Source: Actinomadura sp. NBRC 104425 (GTDB lineage: Bacteria; Actinomycetota; Actinomycetes; Streptosporangiales; Streptosporangiaceae). Taken from it: a DNA stretch of 64,000 nucleotides. The position numbers and the translations under genes are program-made. Every line of letters starts with the position of its first letter. Position 1 is the first letter of the stretch. Below the pieces are notes generated by a model that saw nothing but the letters and a program-made list of their open reading frames with translations, was not told where the DNA came from and did no database searches. Of this stretch, positions 1 to 9,081 are shown piece by piece. The stretch spans positions 123,825 through 187,824 of the forward strand of contig NZ_BSTN01000014.1 of the NCBI RefSeq assembly GCF_030269545.1, given 5' to 3'.

Positions 1-209
1 TGCAGCAGGCCGTCACCGAGGCGCCCCTCACCGACCACCGGCGCGCGATCCACAGCTACGCCCGCCTGCGCGGACTCGGCGCCGCTTTCACCCCCGACCA
101 CAGCGGACTCACCATCACCGGCCCCGGCTTCACGATCGAGGCCGCCTTCGACCCCCACGGCCGCGTCAGCAACATCACCGCCCAGAGCACCCCGCCGAAC
201 GCTCCCTGA
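1..209 (+). CDS. C-terminal end of an unidentified protein (truncated by window edge)
   Basis: An open frame runs in from the left edge and stops at TGA 207-209, giving 68 visible residues that start QQAVTEAPLTDHRRAIHSY and end with QSTPPNAP. Nearly every codon ends in G or C, as in the surrounding real genes. I do not recognise a family. The visible part alternates short beta-like stretches (GLTITGPGFTIEAAF) and could be the end of a small alpha/beta domain. An IS630-type element lies about 110 bp downstream. Confidence 0.5.
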   Translation, partial: QQAVTEAPLTDHRRAIHSYARLRGLGAAFTPDHSGLTITGPGFTIEAAFDPHGRVSNITAQSTPPNAP

Positions 210-318
210 CGAGCCCCGCCGATAGCGGCCGACGCGGCTCGCAGCAACACCAGCGTCGGCCGCTATCCGGCCAGATTTCCCATGGGCGGCGGCTCTCCCG
301 TAGGGAAACCCGCGTCTA

Positions 319-1479
319 CTGAGCTTTCGTTAGTTGTGTGGTGTTGGAGGGCGGATTTCCAGTCCGGTGTGGGCCAGGAAGGACCATGCGAGCTGTTCGT
401 CCTGGCAGATGCGGTCGATGCCCGCCTCAGCGGCGTCGGCGACGTCGGCAAGGTGGTCGCGGCCAGGTTGGCCAGTTCGCATGTCTTGATGCTCGACCAC
501 AGCATCTCGACCGGGTTGAGCTCGGGGGCGTGGGCGGGCAGCCGCTCCAGGGTGAGCCGGTCCTGCCCGGCCGCCCATCCCCGCATTCGCCGGCTCCAGT
601 GCGCGGCCGGCCCGTCCCAGATCAGCACCACGCGTTCACCCTGGTAGAACGCCTTGAGCTGGGTGAGCACCCCGATCAGCGCGGCGGTGTCACAGGTGCC
701 GGGCCTCAGATCGAAGCACAGCCGAGCCCCGCGCCCCGGGGTCGGCGGCGTGGTAGCCCAGCGCAGCGGCCATGCAGGCGCGTTTTGCAGTTCAGGCGGT
801 GGCGCAATGCGGGGGTGCGGCCGCGGGGAGCGCAGGTGCGCCGCACCTGCGGCAGCAGCGAAACACCCGATTCATCGACGAACACGAGCCATGCCCGTTT
901 TACTACGGCCCCCCCTTTTTGATGCGCGGCCACTCGTGCGTCACCCACCGGGCGATCTCTGCGTCGTCACGCTCGACGGCTCTGCGCTGCGGGCGCTGCA
1001 GGCCCCAGCCCAGACGGGCGGTCAGCAGCCGCCACACCGAGGCCCGCGACAGCCGCACCCCGCACACGCGCTCGACCACCTGCCCCACCCGCTCCAAGGT
1101 CCACAGGTCGGCCTCGAAGCCGTGGGCCCGGGCGCCCTGCTCCAACGCGGCACGCACCTGCTCGACCCGGGCGTCATCGAGCTTGGCCGGTGCGGTCGGC
1201 GGCCGGGCGGCGCCGCAGCGCCGCCACCCCACCCGCCTGGATGCGCCGCTTCCAGCGCCGCACGCTCTCAGCCGACACGCCCCGGCATCCGGGCGACCTC
1301 GGCCTGGGGACGGCCCTGCTCGAGCAGTTCGGCCGCACGCATCCGCCGCGCCTCGGCCAACTGCGGCCGGGTAACGGCGGGACGGCCTCTTCCTGGTTGT
1401 CAGACTCAGCGTTGGGGGGCATGCCGCGATACTGACAAACCCCACCTCTCCACACCCACAGAACTAACGAAAAGCTCAG
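319..1479 (-). mobile_element. IS630-family insertion sequence, decayed
   Basis: The element is 1161 bp and is bounded by inverted repeats of about 25 bp. The left end reads CTGAGCTTTCGTTAGTTGTG; the reverse complement of the right end reads CTGAGCTTTTCGTTAGTTCT. The dinucleotide TA flanks both ends (317-318 and 1480-1481), the target duplication expected of IS630/Tc1-type transposition. The single transposase gene inside is on the minus strand and is broken by frameshifts. The termini look intact, so the element might still move if transposase were supplied from elsewhere; that is inference. Confidence 0.88.
330..1422 (-). pseudogene. IS630-family DDE transposase, multiple frameshifts
   Basis: The reading begins at ATG 1422 (MPPNAESD) and must change frame several times. 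The recognisable blocks, in order, are a helix-turn-helix (GVSAESVRRWKRRIQAGGVA), the linker ARAHGFEADLWTLERVG, and then the DDE catalytic region. The first Asp is in FVDESGVSLLPQVRRT, the second in VVLIWDGPAAHWSR, and the Glu in ELNPVEMLWSS. The C-terminus (AWSFLAHTGLEIRPP) ends at TAA 330-332. All parts of a roughly 350-residue transposase are present but spread over three frames with at least four shifts, so it is inactive as written. Confidence 0.87.
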
Positions 1480-1639
1480 TAGAAGGAGACGGCCGTCCTT
1501 CACCGCTACCTGATTCGTCCGCAGTACTCCGACCTTCGGGGGGCGACCGCCCTGTGTAGTGGGGCAGGAGAAGCCAATCCGCCACGGGGCGGATCGGCGT
1601 CTGGGTGGGCTCGGATGCTGCTCGCTGTACTGGCGCGGG

Positions 1640-1755
1640 ACGCTGGGCCCCGCCACCTGACGGCGGACCGGACCCGGCGAAACAGGAAGCCGCAGAAGTA
1701 CCGCACACGCGGCACAGGCTGAGTCCCCGACTTTCAGACCGGGGAGCGCGTCAAG
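1640..1755 (+). mobile_element. Possible right-end remnant of an IS200/IS605-type (TnpB) element
   Basis: The sequence contains a GAAACAGGAAGCC stretch followed by a short hairpin with arms TCCCCG (1724-1729) and CGGGGA (1740-1745), then GCGCGTCAAG. This arrangement resembles the 3' end of actinomycete TnpB genes, where the transposon end overlaps the omega-RNA scaffold. No usable TnpB reading frame remains. The call rests on a remembered pattern and is weak. Positions 1482-1640 hold nothing else I can name. Confidence 0.3.
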
Positions 1756-1872
1756 GCTCGACTCAGAAAACCGCTCCGGTCACCTCGTCGCGCCATGCCC
1801 ATCCCACCGTCCGGCCTCAAGGGGAGCAACTGGAAGCCTTCACTACCCGGGCAAAGCGGGCGCGAGCCGGTC

Positions 1873-2060
1873 TCAGGACGTCGCCTCGGGCCCGCGCTGC
1901 TGCCCCGCGAGTTCCTTCAACGCTTCCAGACTGGGGGCCTCCTGCTCCTGGGCGTCAGCCTTGGTGGCACCACCGCGCGGGTCCTCCGGCGCCCCCTTCC
2001 ACTTGCGCAACGCCTGAAGCGGAGTCAGCCCCTCAATGGACGCCTCCCGCAGCCGCAGGA
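1873..2060 (-). pseudogene. C-terminal fragment of an unidentified protein
   Basis: The minus strand reads a natural-looking C-terminus (REASIEGLTPLQALRKWKGA, later SLEALKELAGQQRGPE) ending at 1873. Upstream of about 2060 the same frame loses coding character, exactly where a plus-strand coding fragment begins. This suggests two unrelated gene ends joined by a rearrangement. I do not recognise the family. Confidence 0.3.
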
Positions 2061-2377
2061 CCCATGGGACGCCGGCCCCGGACGGGGCCCGCGTCGCGGG
2101 ACGCGCGCTCGACCTCGTCGCCGCGTCCGGGCTCGGCCATCTGATCGCCCGCACGGTCGTCGTGTTCACCGTGCGGACCCCGCACACCCGCAAGGCCCTC
2201 GACTTCGACGGCGCCGCCGCGATTCTCGCCGACGTCGGTGCGGGCGCGGTCCGGCTCCGCTACGACCGGCATCTCGCGAGCACGTCGACGCTCGACCCGG
2301 GTCGGCTGGCCCATGCGACGCGCGCCACGGCCGTCCGCATCGCGGCGGAGGCCCTCGGCCGCGCCGTCGGGCCCTGA
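2036..2377 (+). CDS. Hypothetical protein, probably 5'-truncated
   Basis: The frame from ATG 2036 to TGA 2375-2377 gives 113 residues. From about residue 12 onward the codons are strongly G/C-ending and the protein looks natural (ALDLVAASGLGHLIARTVVV, then AVRLRYDRHLASTSTLDPGR). The first 10 or so residues lie in DNA that also encodes the end of a minus-strand fragment, so the true N-terminus is probably missing. It is convergent with the hydrogenase-related operon, 3 bp apart. No family recognised. Confidence 0.4.
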   Translation: MDASRSRRTHGTPAPDGARVAGRALDLVAASGLGHLIARTVVVFTVRTPHTRKALDFDGAAAILADVGAGAVRLRYDRHLASTSTLDPGRLAHATRATAVRIAAEALGRAVGP

Positions 2378-2380
2378 TCG

Positions 2381-3907
2381 TTACAGGTCGTTTCCGGCGT
2401 ACGAGAGATTGAAGCTCTTGTTGACCAGCGGGAAGTCGGGGACGATGGCGCCGTTCAGCGCGACCGGCAGGGCGGGCCAGTTGAAGAACGACGGATCGAC
2501 GATCTTGACGCGGGTGAGGGTGCCGTCGGCGGCCAGCTCGACCCGGTGGGTGATGGTGCCGCGCCAGCCCTCGACGATGCCGACGCCGGAGGCGGGGCCG
2601 TCGTGCGCCGTCGACGGCGGCCAGTAGCTGACCAGGCCGGGCGTCATGCCGCAGGTCAGATCGTTGATCAGCGCGATGGAGGCGGTGATCTCCGCGGCCC
2701 GGACGCGGAAGCGGGCCAGCACGTCGCCGGTGTCGAAGACGGGCACGCGCAGCGTCGGGCGCAGGTCGGTGAAGGGGTGGTCGCGGCGGGCGTCAACGTC
2801 CACGCCGCTGGCGCGGGCCACGTAGCCGAGGGCGCCCAGGTCGCGGGCCGCGGCGGTGGACAGCGGCGCGGTGCCGGTGAACCGGTCGGCGACGACGGTG
2901 TGCCCGAGCGCCAGGTCGACGATCTCGGCGATGTCCTCGCCGAGGGCCGTGAGCCGTTCCGGGTCGGGCAGCGTCCGCAGGACGGCGCCGCCGAGCAGCA
3001 CCCCGCCGCGCAGCAGCCGGTTGCCGGTGACGTCGGCGTTGAGCCGCAGCAGCTGTTCGCGGACGCGGCCGAACTGGGCGTTGAGGACGGAGTGGCCGAC
3101 GTCGTTGCACAGGGCGCCCAGGTCGGTGACGTGGTTGTAGAGGCGTTCCAGCTCCAGCAGGACGGCGCGCATGCGCTGCACCCCGGGCGAGACCTGCGTG
3201 CCGGTGGCCTCCTCCACGGCCAGGCAGAAGGCCAGGGCGTGCCCGACGGACGTGTCGCCGCTGACGCGTTCGGCCAGCGGCAGCGCGTCCGCGGGAAGGC
3301 GGCCCTGGAACAGCTTCTCCAAGCCCTTGTGCACGAACCACAAGCGGGCCTTGAGCTTGAGGATGCTCTCGCCGACGACGGAGAAGCGGAAGTGCCCGGG
3401 TTCGATGAGCCCGGCGTGGACGGGGCCGACGGGGATCTCGTACACGCCCCGTCCCTCGACGCTGACGAAGGGGTAGGGGCCTTCCGGGTCGCCGAAGTCG
3501 GGCGGCGGTCCGGCGTCGGTGCGCATCGGGTACCAGCCGCGCGGCCAGTGGTGATGGCGGACCAGGCGGCGCGGCAGCGGATGGTCCCGCGGGACGATCC
3601 CGTACAGGTCGTGCATCTCCCGTTCGAAGCGGCCCACGGGGAAGCTGAGGGCGGCCACGCTGGGCAGCACCGGGTCGGCCGGGTCGAGCCGCAGGTGCAG
3701 CTCGGTGCGGCGGTCCGGGGAGGCCGCGGTGAACAGGTACACCACGCGCAGCGCGTCGGGATCGTGGTGGGCCGCGACGAGCGCCGGCCGGTGGTCGTCG
3801 CCGAGCAGCGCGGCCACCCGGTCCGGCAGCTCCGCGGGCGTGACGTCGACGATCGTGCGTTCGTGCCGCGGCGCGGCCGCTTCCTGGGGCGAGGACTCAA
3901 GGGTCAC
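2381..3907 (-). CDS. Large subunit of energy-converting hydrogenase-related complex (HycE/HyfG-like, NuoC-NuoD fusion)
   Basis: This 508-residue protein joins a NuoC-like N-terminal half (about 1-140, with FPVGRFEREMHDLYGI) to a NuoD/[NiFe]-hydrogenase large-subunit half (about 145-508, with GPVHAGLIEPGHFRF). In real hydrogenases two CxxC motifs hold the Ni-Fe centre. Here the first position reads ERVSGDTSVGHA (213-224) and the second DPSFFNW (471-477), so all four cysteines are absent. The protein therefore cannot carry a normal [NiFe] site and fits the hydrogenase-related (Ehr) class. It is the last gene of the operon; the GTG start at 3907 overlaps the upstream stop (GTGA). Confidence 0.9.
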   Translation of the reverse strand: MTLESSPQEAAAPRHERTIVDVTPAELPDRVAALLGDDHRPALVAAHHDPDALRVVYLFTAASPDRRTELHLRLDPADPVLPSVAALSFPVGRFEREMHDLYGIVPRDHPLPRRLVRHHHWPRGWYPMRTDAGPPPDFGDPEGPYPFVSVEGRGVYEIPVGPVHAGLIEPGHFRFSVVGESILKLKARLWFVHKGLEKLFQGRLPADALPLAERVSGDTSVGHALAFCLAVEEATGTQVSPGVQRMRAVLLELERLYNHVTDLGALCNDVGHSVLNAQFGRVREQLLRLNADVTGNRLLRGGVLLGGAVLRTLPDPERLTALGEDIAEIVDLALGHTVVADRFTGTAPLSTAAARDLGALGYVARASGVDVDARRDHPFTDLRPTLRVPVFDTGDVLARFRVRAAEITASIALINDLTCGMTPGLVSYWPPSTAHDGPASGVGIVEGWRGTITHRVELAADGTLTRVKIVDPSFFNWPALPVALNGAIVPDFPLVNKSFNLSYAGNDL

Positions 3908-5400
3908 GGGTGTGCTCCGATGATGGCTGCGGCGGTGTCGAGCAGGGTGTGCAGCGGCCAGGCGGTCACACCGAGGGCCGCGCAGGCGACCAGTGCCGCG
4001 GTGAGCGCGAGCGCGGCGGACCGGGCGAGCCGGACGTCGCCGGCGAGGGCGGCGGCGCCGGGCCCGGGCCGGTGGGCGCCGAGCAGCATCCGGCCGGTGT
4101 GGGCGGCGACGGCGGCCACGACGACCAGCATGAGGAGCAGCGCGGCGGCCACCGCCCATCCCATTCCGGCGGTGAAGCCCGCCCGGAACATGCCCAGCTC
4201 GCTGGCGAACAGGCCGAACGGCGGGAAGCCGAGCAGCGCCGCCAGGCTCGCGCCGAACAGGCCCGCCGTCAGCGGGACGCGGGCGATCAGGCCGCGCGCC
4301 CCGTCGACGCGGGTCGAGCCGGTCGCCTGCTGGATGTGGCCGGACGCCAGGAACGCGACCGACTTGGCCAGCCCGTGGCCGAGGATGTGCAGCAGGACGG
4401 CCGACGCCGCGAGCGGGGTGCCGACGGCCGCGCCCAGCGCGATCAGGCCCATGTGCTCGATGCTGGAGTAGGCGAGCATCCGCTTGTAGTCGCGCTGTTT
4501 GAGCAGCAGCGCCGCCGCCGCGGCCAGCGACACCAGCGCGACGGCCGCCAGCAGCGTGCGGGTGAAGGGGACGCCCAGCGCGGCGTCGGCGATGACCTTG
4601 ACCCGCAGGACGGCGTAGAAGGCGACCGACAGCAGCACCCCGGACATCAGCGCCGACACCGGCGCCGGGGCCTGGCTGTGCGCGTCGGGCAACCAGGCAT
4701 GCAGGGGCGCCAGGCCCGCCTTGGTGCCGAAGCCGAGCACCAGCAGGGCGACGGCGACGCGGGTCACGTCGGCGTCCAGGGCGGTGGCGTGCCGGGCGAG
4801 CTCGGCCCAGTCCAGCGCGCCGGAGGACGGGACGTGCGCGTGGCGGGCGGCGAAGTTCAGCAGCACGATGCCCAGGAACGCCAGCGCGATGCCGGCCGAG
4901 CAGATCACCACGTACTTCCACGCCGCCTCGGTGGCGTGGCGCGTGCGGCGGTGCCCGACCAGGAACGCCGTGCAGATCGTGGTGGCCTCGACCGCCACCC
5001 ACAGCACGCCCAGGTTGGCGGCCAGCACCGCCAGCGCCATGGCGGCCACGAACGTCTGGGTGAGGATGCCGTAGCGGCGCGCGTCCGCGGCGCTGGTGTG
5101 CCCAGCGGCCCGCTCGGCGGCGAGATAGCCGGGGCTCGCCAGCAGCGCGGGCAGCGCCACCGCCCCGATCACGACCAGCATGTAGGCGCTGAGCGCGTCG
5201 GCCCGCAGCAGCCCGCCCAGCCCGGTGCGGGGACGGTCCACCGCCGCGACGGCCAGGGCGACGGCGCAGGCCAGCAGCCCGGCCGCCGCGGCCGCGCCGG
5301 ACCACGCGGTGGTCTTGGGCCGCCAGCCGAACACGGCGTGGGACGCGGCGGCCAGCAGCGGCAGGCCCACCGGGGCGATCAGCAGTGCCGTCGTGGTCAT
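3904..5400 (-). CDS. Proton-antiporter-like membrane subunit (HyfF/HycQ-like)
   Basis: This is a 498-residue polytopic membrane protein of the NuoL/M/N-MrpD antiporter family. The signature region is FGTKAGLAPLHAWLPDAHSQ, with the conserved TM-helix lysine, followed by APAPVSALMSGVLL and the KRMLAYSSIEHMGL segment, including a His in the transmembrane region LLHILGHGLAKS. It would form a proton- or sodium-translocating arm of the complex. The start ATG 5400 shares one base with the stop of the HyfE-like gene (TGATG), and its own stop overlaps the next start. Length and motif order match HyfF-type subunits. Confidence 0.9.
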   Translation of the reverse strand: MTTTALLIAPVGLPLLAAASHAVFGWRPKTTAWSGAAAAAGLLACAVALAVAAVDRPRTGLGGLLRADALSAYMLVVIGAVALPALLASPGYLAAERAAGHTSAADARRYGILTQTFVAAMALAVLAANLGVLWVAVEATTICTAFLVGHRRTRHATEAAWKYVVICSAGIALAFLGIVLLNFAARHAHVPSSGALDWAELARHATALDADVTRVAVALLVLGFGTKAGLAPLHAWLPDAHSQAPAPVSALMSGVLLSVAFYAVLRVKVIADAALGVPFTRTLLAAVALVSLAAAAALLLKQRDYKRMLAYSSIEHMGLIALGAAVGTPLAASAVLLHILGHGLAKSVAFLASGHIQQATGSTRVDGARGLIARVPLTAGLFGASLAALLGFPPFGLFASELGMFRAGFTAGMGWAVAAALLLMLVVVAAVAAHTGRMLLGAHRPGPGAAALAGDVRLARSAALALTAALVACAALGVTAWPLHTLLDTAAAIIGAHP

Positions 5401-6068
5401 CAGTCCCGCAGCTCCCGAAGGTCGTCCAGGTCGGTGCCGCCGAAGGCGGCCCGCATGCGCGCGGTGAGCACCTGCAGCACCAGCACGGCCAGCAGCACGT
5501 CCAGCGAGACTCCCAGCTCCACGATCAGCGGCACGCCGGAGGTGGTCAGGAACGCCACCGCGGTGATGCCGTTGTCCACCAGCAGGAACCCGACCACCTG
5601 CGACAGCGCGCGGCGGCGGGTGACCAGCACGAAGAAGCCGATGAGCACGACGGTGAGCGCCACCGGCACGGCGCGCACGGCGGGCGAGGGCTCCAGCGCG
5701 ACCACCGGACGCGTCACCGCGTAGCTCAGCAGCGCCAGCCCGGCCGCGACCACCAGGGAGGCGGCCACGTTGACCAGCGGCTCGGTCTCCCGGACGTCGC
5801 CGCCGACGATGGCGCGGCGCAGCAGGCGGGGCAGCACCACGGCGCGCAGCACCGCGAGGCCGGCGCCGAGCGCGAGCAGTTCGGCGCCGTGCCCGTCCAG
5901 GCCCTCGTGCACGCCGAGCACCGCGACCAGGGCGGCGAGCGCGGCGCCCTGGATCGCGAACAGCCGCACGATCGCCGCCAGGTCGCGCCGCCACAGCACC
6001 AGCACCGCGGCGAGCAGGAACGCGCCGCAGGCCAGGTCGAGCAGCCGCACGTAGGTGACGTCACTCAT
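5400..6068 (-). CDS. HyfE/HycP-like membrane subunit
   Basis: A 222-residue very hydrophobic protein with about six to seven transmembrane helices. It resembles HyfE, a subunit related to NuoK. Recognisable stretches are IQGAALAALVAVLGVHEG and VVGFLLVDNGITAVAFL, followed by a charged C-terminus. An alternative GTG start at 6089 overlaps the stop of the preceding gene (GTGA) and would add seven residues. I chose ATG 6068 because it is an ATG preceded by a purine-rich stretch. Order and overlap with neighbours place it in the same complex. Confidence 0.85.
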   Translation of the reverse strand: MSDVTYVRLLDLACGAFLLAAVLVLWRRDLAAIVRLFAIQGAALAALVAVLGVHEGLDGHGAELLALGAGLAVLRAVVLPRLLRRAIVGGDVRETEPLVNVAASLVVAAGLALLSYAVTRPVVALEPSPAVRAVPVALTVVLIGFFVLVTRRRALSQVVGFLLVDNGITAVAFLTTSGVPLIVELGVSLDVLLAVLVLQVLTARMRAAFGGTDLDDLRELRD

Positions 6069-6085
6069 GATCGTTTCGCTCGCCT

Positions 6086-7057
6086 TCACGCCAGGAAGAA
6101 GGACGCGGCGACGGCCAGCAGCGCCATGACGAAGGACCCGGCCAGCAGCTCGGGCACGCGGAACATGCGCAGCTTGGCCATGAACACCTCACCGGCCGCC
6201 AGCGCGCCGCCGAGCACGGCGACCTTGACGGCGAACACCGCCAGCGCCAGCGGCAGCGCCGCCAGCGCCGCCGCCGCCGTGTCCGCCGAGGCGATGCCCC
6301 AGGGCGCGAACAGGTTGGCCACCAGGCCCAGCAGCACCGTCAGCCGCATCGCCGACGCCCACTCCACCAGCGCCAGGTCCGGTCCCGCGTACTCCAGCAC
6401 CATCGCCTCGTGGATCATCGTCAGCTCCAGGTGCGTCGCGGGGTTGTCCACCGGGATGCGCCCGGCCTCGGCGATCACCACGACGGCCAGCGCCACCGCC
6501 GCCAGCAGGCTGACCGGCGAGGCCACCCGCTGCGGCTCGTGCAGCGTGGAGTTCACGATCGCGCCGAGGTTGGTCGAGCCGGCCGGCACCGACAGCGCGA
6601 ACACCGACATCAGGATGGTGGGCTCCACCAGCGCCAGCACGGTCATCTCCCGGCTGGCGCCCATGCCGCCGAAGGCGGTGGCGGTGTCCAGCGCGGCCAG
6701 CGCGAGCGCCACCGTGCCGAGCGCCAGCAGCGCGGTGACCGCGAACAGGTCCGCCGCGCCGTCCAGCGGGGACGCGGTCGTGGCGATCGGCACAATGCCG
6801 GCCGCCACCAGCGCCGTTGCCGTCAGGACCAGCGGCGCCGCGCGGAACACCGGCCCGGTGCCGTCCGGGGTGATCGCCTCCTTGCGCAGCAGTTTGCGCA
6901 GGTCCCGCCACGGCTGCAGCACGCCGGCGCCCGCCCGGCCCTCCAGGCGCGCCTTGACCTGCCGCATCACCCCCACCAGCAGGGGCGATCCGGCCGCCAC
7001 CAGCACCACCTGCGCGGCCGCCTCCACGGTCCCGGCCACGCTCATCGAGCCGCTCAT
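6086..7057 (-). CDS. HyfC/HycD-like membrane subunit (NuoH family)
   Basis: A 323-residue protein of the NuoH/HycD family, the subunit that links the soluble [Fe-S]/large-subunit module to the membrane arm. The family signature is clear in AEAGRIPVDNPATHLELTMI followed by HEAMVLEYAGPDLA, and there are about eight transmembrane helices. The N-terminal loop contains GVLQPWRDLRKLLRKEAITP, typical of this family. Start ATG 7057 overlaps the upstream stop by four bases (ATGA). It sits third in the operon, as in hyf/hyc-type loci. Confidence 0.92.
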   Translation of the reverse strand: MSGSMSVAGTVEAAAQVVLVAAGSPLLVGVMRQVKARLEGRAGAGVLQPWRDLRKLLRKEAITPDGTGPVFRAAPLVLTATALVAAGIVPIATTASPLDGAADLFAVTALLALGTVALALAALDTATAFGGMGASREMTVLALVEPTILMSVFALSVPAGSTNLGAIVNSTLHEPQRVASPVSLLAAVALAVVVIAEAGRIPVDNPATHLELTMIHEAMVLEYAGPDLALVEWASAMRLTVLLGLVANLFAPWGIASADTAAAALAALPLALAVFAVKVAVLGGALAAGEVFMAKLRMFRVPELLAGSFVMALLAVAASFFLA

Positions 7058-9081
7058 CTGGTCACCGCCAGCAGGATCAGCACTCCGGTGAAGGTGCCGA
7101 AGCCGTAGGCGAGGTAGCGGTGCACGCTGCCGTTGGCCAGCCGCCGCGCCGCCTCGCCGACCGCCGCCGCGGCCGCGACCACCGGCCGGTACAGGCGGCG
7201 TTCGATCCGGTCGCCCACCCGGGCCCGGTAGGTCACGCTTTCCACCAGGTAGGCGGACTCCGCCAGCGGGGTAACGTTCAGGTCGGTCTCCGGGGCGAGC
7301 ACGTCGTCGAACACCCTCTGCAACGGCTCGGCGAACGAGGTCGCGGTGTACTCCATCCGCGCGTTCAGCGGGCCCATCCCGCAGTCCCACAGCCGCGCAC
7401 GCCGCCGCGCACGCCGGATCATGGCGATCCGCAGCAGCGCCACGGCGCCCACCACGCTCACGGCGATGAGCAGGGGCGACACGGTGCTGGACGCCGCGGC
7501 CAGACGCAGCGTGACCTGCCCGGTCAGCGCGTCCTGGCCCGGCAGGACAACCTGGACGGCCCCGGCGAGCCCGGGGGCGGTGAACGCGGGGACCAGCGCC
7601 AGGGCCAGGCAGCAGGCCGCCGCCACGCCCATGCCCACGCCCATCGTCGCCGGGCTCTCCGCCGCGGCCTGCGCCTGCGGTGTGCGCGGACGGGCCAGGA
7701 ACCCGGTCCCGAACGCCTTGACGAACGTGGCGACCGCCAGCCCCGCCGACAGGGCCAGCGCCGCCACCGCCACCGGCATGGTCACCGCCGAGATCGTCCC
7801 GCCCTCGCCAAGCGAGCCGATGAGGCTCTGCAGCAGCAGCCATTCGCTGACGAAGCCGTTGCCCAGCGGCAGCGCCGACGCCGCCAGCGCCCCCACGGCG
7901 AACGCCGCCGTGGTGAGCGGCATGCGCGTGCGCAGCCCGCCCAGCGCGTCCAGGTCCCGCAGACCCGTGGCGCGCAGCACCGACCCGGCCGCCAGGAACA
8001 GCAGGGTCTTGAAGGCCGCGTGGTTGACCACGTGCAGCAGCGCGGCCGTGAGCGCCAGCGCCGCCGGCGGCCGGGCGCCCGCGGTCAGCAGCAGCCCGCC
8101 GGCCCCGAGGCCGACCAGCACCAGCCCCATGTTCTCGCACGTCGAGTAGGCCAGCAGCCGCTTGAGGTCGGTCGCGACCGCCGCCTGCAGGATGCCGTAC
8201 AGCGCCGACACCGCGCCGGCCGCCAGCACCAGCAGCCACCACCACACCGGCCCGCCGCCCAGCAGGTCGAACCCGACCCGGACGATCCCGTACCCGCCCA
8301 GGTTCACCATCGCGGCGCTCATCAGCGCCGACACGTGGCTCGGCGCCTCCGGATGGGCGCGCGGCAGCCACACATGCAGCGGGATGATTCCGGCTTTCGA
8401 CGCAAACCCGGCGAACGTGGCGACGAACACCGCGCCCCGCACCGCCGGCGACAGCCCCTCCGCCGCGGCGCGCAACCGGTCGAACGACTCGCCGTGCGCC
8501 GCCGCGGCCAGCCCCGCCAGCCCGGCCAGGATCGCCACCAGGCCCAGGTGCGTCATCACCGCGTACCAGAGCCCGGCCGTCCCCACCGACGCCCGGTGTC
8601 GGTGCTCGGCCACCACCAGCAGCAGCGAGGCCAGTGCCATCAGCTCCCAGGCCACGAGGAACGTGCTCACGCTCGCCGCGGCGGGCACCAGGAGCATCGC
8701 CGCCACGAACAGGGGGAGCACCGCCTGCACCGTGCGGCCGTCCAGACCGTGCCCGTGGCCGTCTCGGGGCGGACGGGCGTAACCGACCCCGTACACCGCC
8801 GCGCACACCGCCACCGCACCGGTGACGGCGATGAACAGACCGCCCAGCGGATCGACCGCCAGCCGCACCCCGGCCAGCGGAAGCAGCTCCGGCAGCCACG
8901 CCGACCAGGACCGTCCCGTCATCGCCGCGACCCCGGCCACCACGGCCGCCGCCCCGGCGACCGCCGTGCACAGCCCCGCCCCGGCCGGGCGGACCCGCCG
9001 CGGCAGCGCCGCCCCGGCCACCGCGGCGAGCAGGCTCGCCCCGAGGGACGCCGACAGCGCGGCGCCTGTCACGCTCGTCAT
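7054..9081 (-). CDS. HyfB-like proton-antiporter membrane subunit
   Basis: A 675-residue polytopic protein of the NuoL/HyfB family with about 16 helices. The antiporter core contains FAGFASKAGIIPLHVWLPRA and HPEAPSHVSALMSA, then DLKRLLAYSTCENMGL and a conserved membrane His (LLHVVNHAAFKTLLF). The C-terminal region carries the HyfB-type soluble segment LWDCGMGPLNARMEYTATSF. It is the second gene of the operon; ATG 9081 overlaps the stop of the NuoB-like gene (ATGA). With the HyfF-like subunit, the complex has two antiporter-type arms. Confidence 0.92.
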   Translation of the reverse strand: MTSVTGAALSASLGASLLAAVAGAALPRRVRPAGAGLCTAVAGAAAVVAGVAAMTGRSWSAWLPELLPLAGVRLAVDPLGGLFIAVTGAVAVCAAVYGVGYARPPRDGHGHGLDGRTVQAVLPLFVAAMLLVPAAASVSTFLVAWELMALASLLLVVAEHRHRASVGTAGLWYAVMTHLGLVAILAGLAGLAAAAHGESFDRLRAAAEGLSPAVRGAVFVATFAGFASKAGIIPLHVWLPRAHPEAPSHVSALMSAAMVNLGGYGIVRVGFDLLGGGPVWWWLLVLAAGAVSALYGILQAAVATDLKRLLAYSTCENMGLVLVGLGAGGLLLTAGARPPAALALTAALLHVVNHAAFKTLLFLAAGSVLRATGLRDLDALGGLRTRMPLTTAAFAVGALAASALPLGNGFVSEWLLLQSLIGSLGEGGTISAVTMPVAVAALALSAGLAVATFVKAFGTGFLARPRTPQAQAAAESPATMGVGMGVAAACCLALALVPAFTAPGLAGAVQVVLPGQDALTGQVTLRLAAASSTVSPLLIAVSVVGAVALLRIAMIRRARRRARLWDCGMGPLNARMEYTATSFAEPLQRVFDDVLAPETDLNVTPLAESAYLVESVTYRARVGDRIERRLYRPVVAAAAAVGEAARRLANGSVHRYLAYGFGTFTGVLILLAVTR

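Noticed and set aside
2546..4471. Very long plus-strand open frame opposite the hydrogenase-related large subunit
   Set aside because: It mirrors high-GC codons of the real minus-strand gene and encodes low-complexity protein without any domain. The minus-strand product is clearly recognisable.
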